Source: an uncultured Collinsella sp. (GTDB lineage Bacteria > Actinomycetota > Coriobacteriia > Coriobacteriales > Coriobacteriaceae). From it: a DNA stretch of 7,146 nt. Numbering within the stretch: position 1 is the stretch's first letter; each line of letters opens with the position of its first letter. The notes beneath the pieces are model-generated. The model was given only the letters and a program-made list of their open reading frames with translations, did no database searches and was not told the origin of the DNA. Made by a program: the position numbers and the translations under genes. This document shows positions 5,480-7,146 of the stretch, in pieces. The stretch is from positions 1 through 7,146 of the forward strand of contig CAUBWQ010000044.1 of the NCBI GenBank assembly GCA_958439775.1. Reading direction: 5' to 3'.

Positions 5480-6208
5480 TTACTCCTCCGATGCGGTGGC
5501 CGCGGTGTCGTCACCTTCGGCACCATCACCGGCAGAAGGCTCGGCCAAGCGGTAGCCCACGCCGCGCACGGTCTCGATGGCGCTGGCATGCTCGCCCAGT
5601 TTTTGGCGAAGCGTCTGCACGTGCACGTCAACGGTGCGCGAACCGCCGTCGAAGTCCCAACCCCACACGCTCTGCAGCAACGACTCGCGGGTAAAGACCA
5701 CGCCGGGCTTGCGCATGAGGTACTCGAGAAGGTCGAACTCGCGCAGGGTGAGCTTAAGCGGCTCGCCGGCAACGGTCACCTCGCGATGACTGGGCGAGAG
5801 CACGATGTCGCCCACGCTGAGCACATCGCTCGCCTGCTTGACCATGCCGCCGCGACGCAGCAGTGCGCGGCAGCGGCTCGCAAGGTCCATGAGCGAGAAG
5901 GGTTTAGTCAGGTAATCGTCGGCACCGCCATCGAGCGCCATCACCTTGTCGAGCTCGGTATCCTTGGCGGTAAGCATCATGATGGGCACCGTCGCCGTCA
6001 GGCGATCGGCACGCAGGCGACGCATAATCGCCAAGCCATCGGTATCGGGCAGCATGATGTCGAGCAGGACGGCATCGGGTACCCGTCGCGCCACGGCAGC
6101 CTTAAACTCACCGTCGCACGAAAAGCCTTCGGCCTCGATCCCCTGCTTGCGCAGCGCATAGACCGTCAAATCCCTGATGTTGTCATCGTCCTCGACGTAA
6201 TAGATCAT
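5480..6208 (-). CDS. phoB: PhoB/RegX3-type response regulator, OmpR family (242 aa)
   Basis: DNA-binding regulator of the phosphate-starvation type. The receiver domain spans about 1-118, with acidic residues Glu6-Asp9 near the active site, phosphoacceptor Asp50 (VLLDIMLPD), Thr80 (MLTAKD) and Lys102 (TKPF). The winged-helix domain (about 123-215) has the family features LKLTLREFDLLEYL, VFTRESLLQSVWG and the recognition-helix stretch RTVDVHVQTLRQKL, ending in GVGYRL. An unusual acidic, Ala/Gly-rich tail of about 20 residues follows. I chose ATG at 6208 because AAAGGGG lies six bases upstream and the protein then begins MIYYVEDD as receivers do. The ATG at 6232 lacks an SD. It sits 64 bp after pstB and is coupled to the kinase gene. 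The DNA target is not visible here, and the PhoB name depends partly on the pstB neighbour. Confidence 0.9.
   Translation of the reverse strand: MIYYVEDDDNIRDLTVYALRKQGIEAEGFSCDGEFKAAVARRVPDAVLLDIMLPDTDGLAIMRRLRADRLTATVPIMMLTAKDTELDKVMALDGGADDYLTKPFSLMDLASRCRALLRRGGMVKQASDVLSVGDIVLSPSHREVTVAGEPLKLTLREFDLLEYLMRKPGVVFTRESLLQSVWGWDFDGGSRTVDVHVQTLRQKLGEHASAIETVRGVGYRLAEPSAGDGAEGDDTAATASEE
5483..5489 (-). promoter_or_regulatory. Strong SD (GGAGGAG) inside the regulator gene for the GTG start of the kinase
   Basis: The last two Glu codons of the regulator (GAG GAG) and the base before them form GGAGGAG, ending six bases before the GTG at 5476. It decides the kinase start and implies translational coupling of the two-component pair. 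Confidence 0.8.
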
Positions 6209-6214
6209 GTTGAA

Positions 6215-6221
6215 CCCCTTT
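6215..6221 (-). promoter_or_regulatory. SD (AAAGGGG) deciding the regulator start
   Basis: AAAGGGG lies six bases before the ATG at 6208 and downstream of the alternative ATG at 6232, so it favours the shorter, 242-residue protein. The rest of the 64 bp gap after pstB (6209-6272) shows no convincing promoter, hairpin or terminator. Confidence 0.75.
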
Positions 6222-6272
6222 GCGGCCGGCATGACCGCATCTTAACCCTAAAGGTGCCTGTACTAGATGGTA

Positions 6273-7130
<858 letters not shown>

Positions 7131-7146
7131 AGCCGCAGCAGACGCC

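Noticed and set aside
6209..6232. ATG at 6232 as start of the response regulator
   Set aside because: It has no SD and adds eight residues before the usual receiver start; the AAAGGGG lies downstream of it.

Overview
This is a 7.1 kb stretch of bacterial chromosome, about 58% G+C, with every recognisable gene on the minus strand. It is best read from the right end to the left. Gene content and style (short intergenic gaps, AAAGG-type ribosome binding sites, pst-phoBR next to a Wzz/BY-kinase set) suggest a gut Actinomycetota of the Coriobacteriia, perhaps Collinsella. That assignment is an inference from composition and protein style, not from a marker gene.

Layout in the direction of transcription. 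(1) 7130-4076: pstB (ATPase of the high-affinity phosphate ABC importer), then an OmpR/PhoB-type response regulator and a PhoR-type sensor histidine kinase. The regulator and kinase are 3 nt apart, and the kinase starts at GTG behind a strong SD inside the end of the regulator gene. No phoU lies between pstB and the regulator. A GC-rich hairpin at 4022-4050 may end this transcript. (2) 4075-3881: a 195 bp intergenic region with a possible promoter and a small dyad. (3) 3880-1816: a compact operon of a Wzz/CpsC-type membrane adaptor, a CpsD-type bacterial tyrosine kinase and a CpsB/YwqE-type PHP phosphatase, with gaps of 2 and 17 nt. (4) 1776-1276: a GNAT acetyltransferase of the ElaA/YjcF type, bracketed by short inverted sequences. 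(5) 1275-1074: intergenic DNA with a REP-like hairpin cluster and an A+T-rich presumed htpG promoter. (6) 1073-1: the N-terminal 357 codons of htpG (Hsp90), cut by the window edge.

How the genes work together. PstB powers phosphate uptake and the two-component pair should sense phosphate supply and set its expression. The Wzz-like protein would activate the tyrosine kinase at the membrane, and the PHP phosphatase would remove phosphate from the kinase's tyrosine-rich tail. This set normally controls export or polymerisation of capsule, EPS or other wall-linked glycans, but no glycosyltransferase, Wzy or flippase is present here, so it may act on pathways encoded elsewhere.

Most of the window is ordinary housekeeping and regulatory DNA. 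The most unusual points are: a tyrosine kinase whose oligomerisation motif and first Walker A' aspartate deviate from the family pattern; a C-terminally short PHP phosphatase; and REP-like hairpin sequences overlapping the end of the GNAT gene. I found no clear evidence of a wholly new system.
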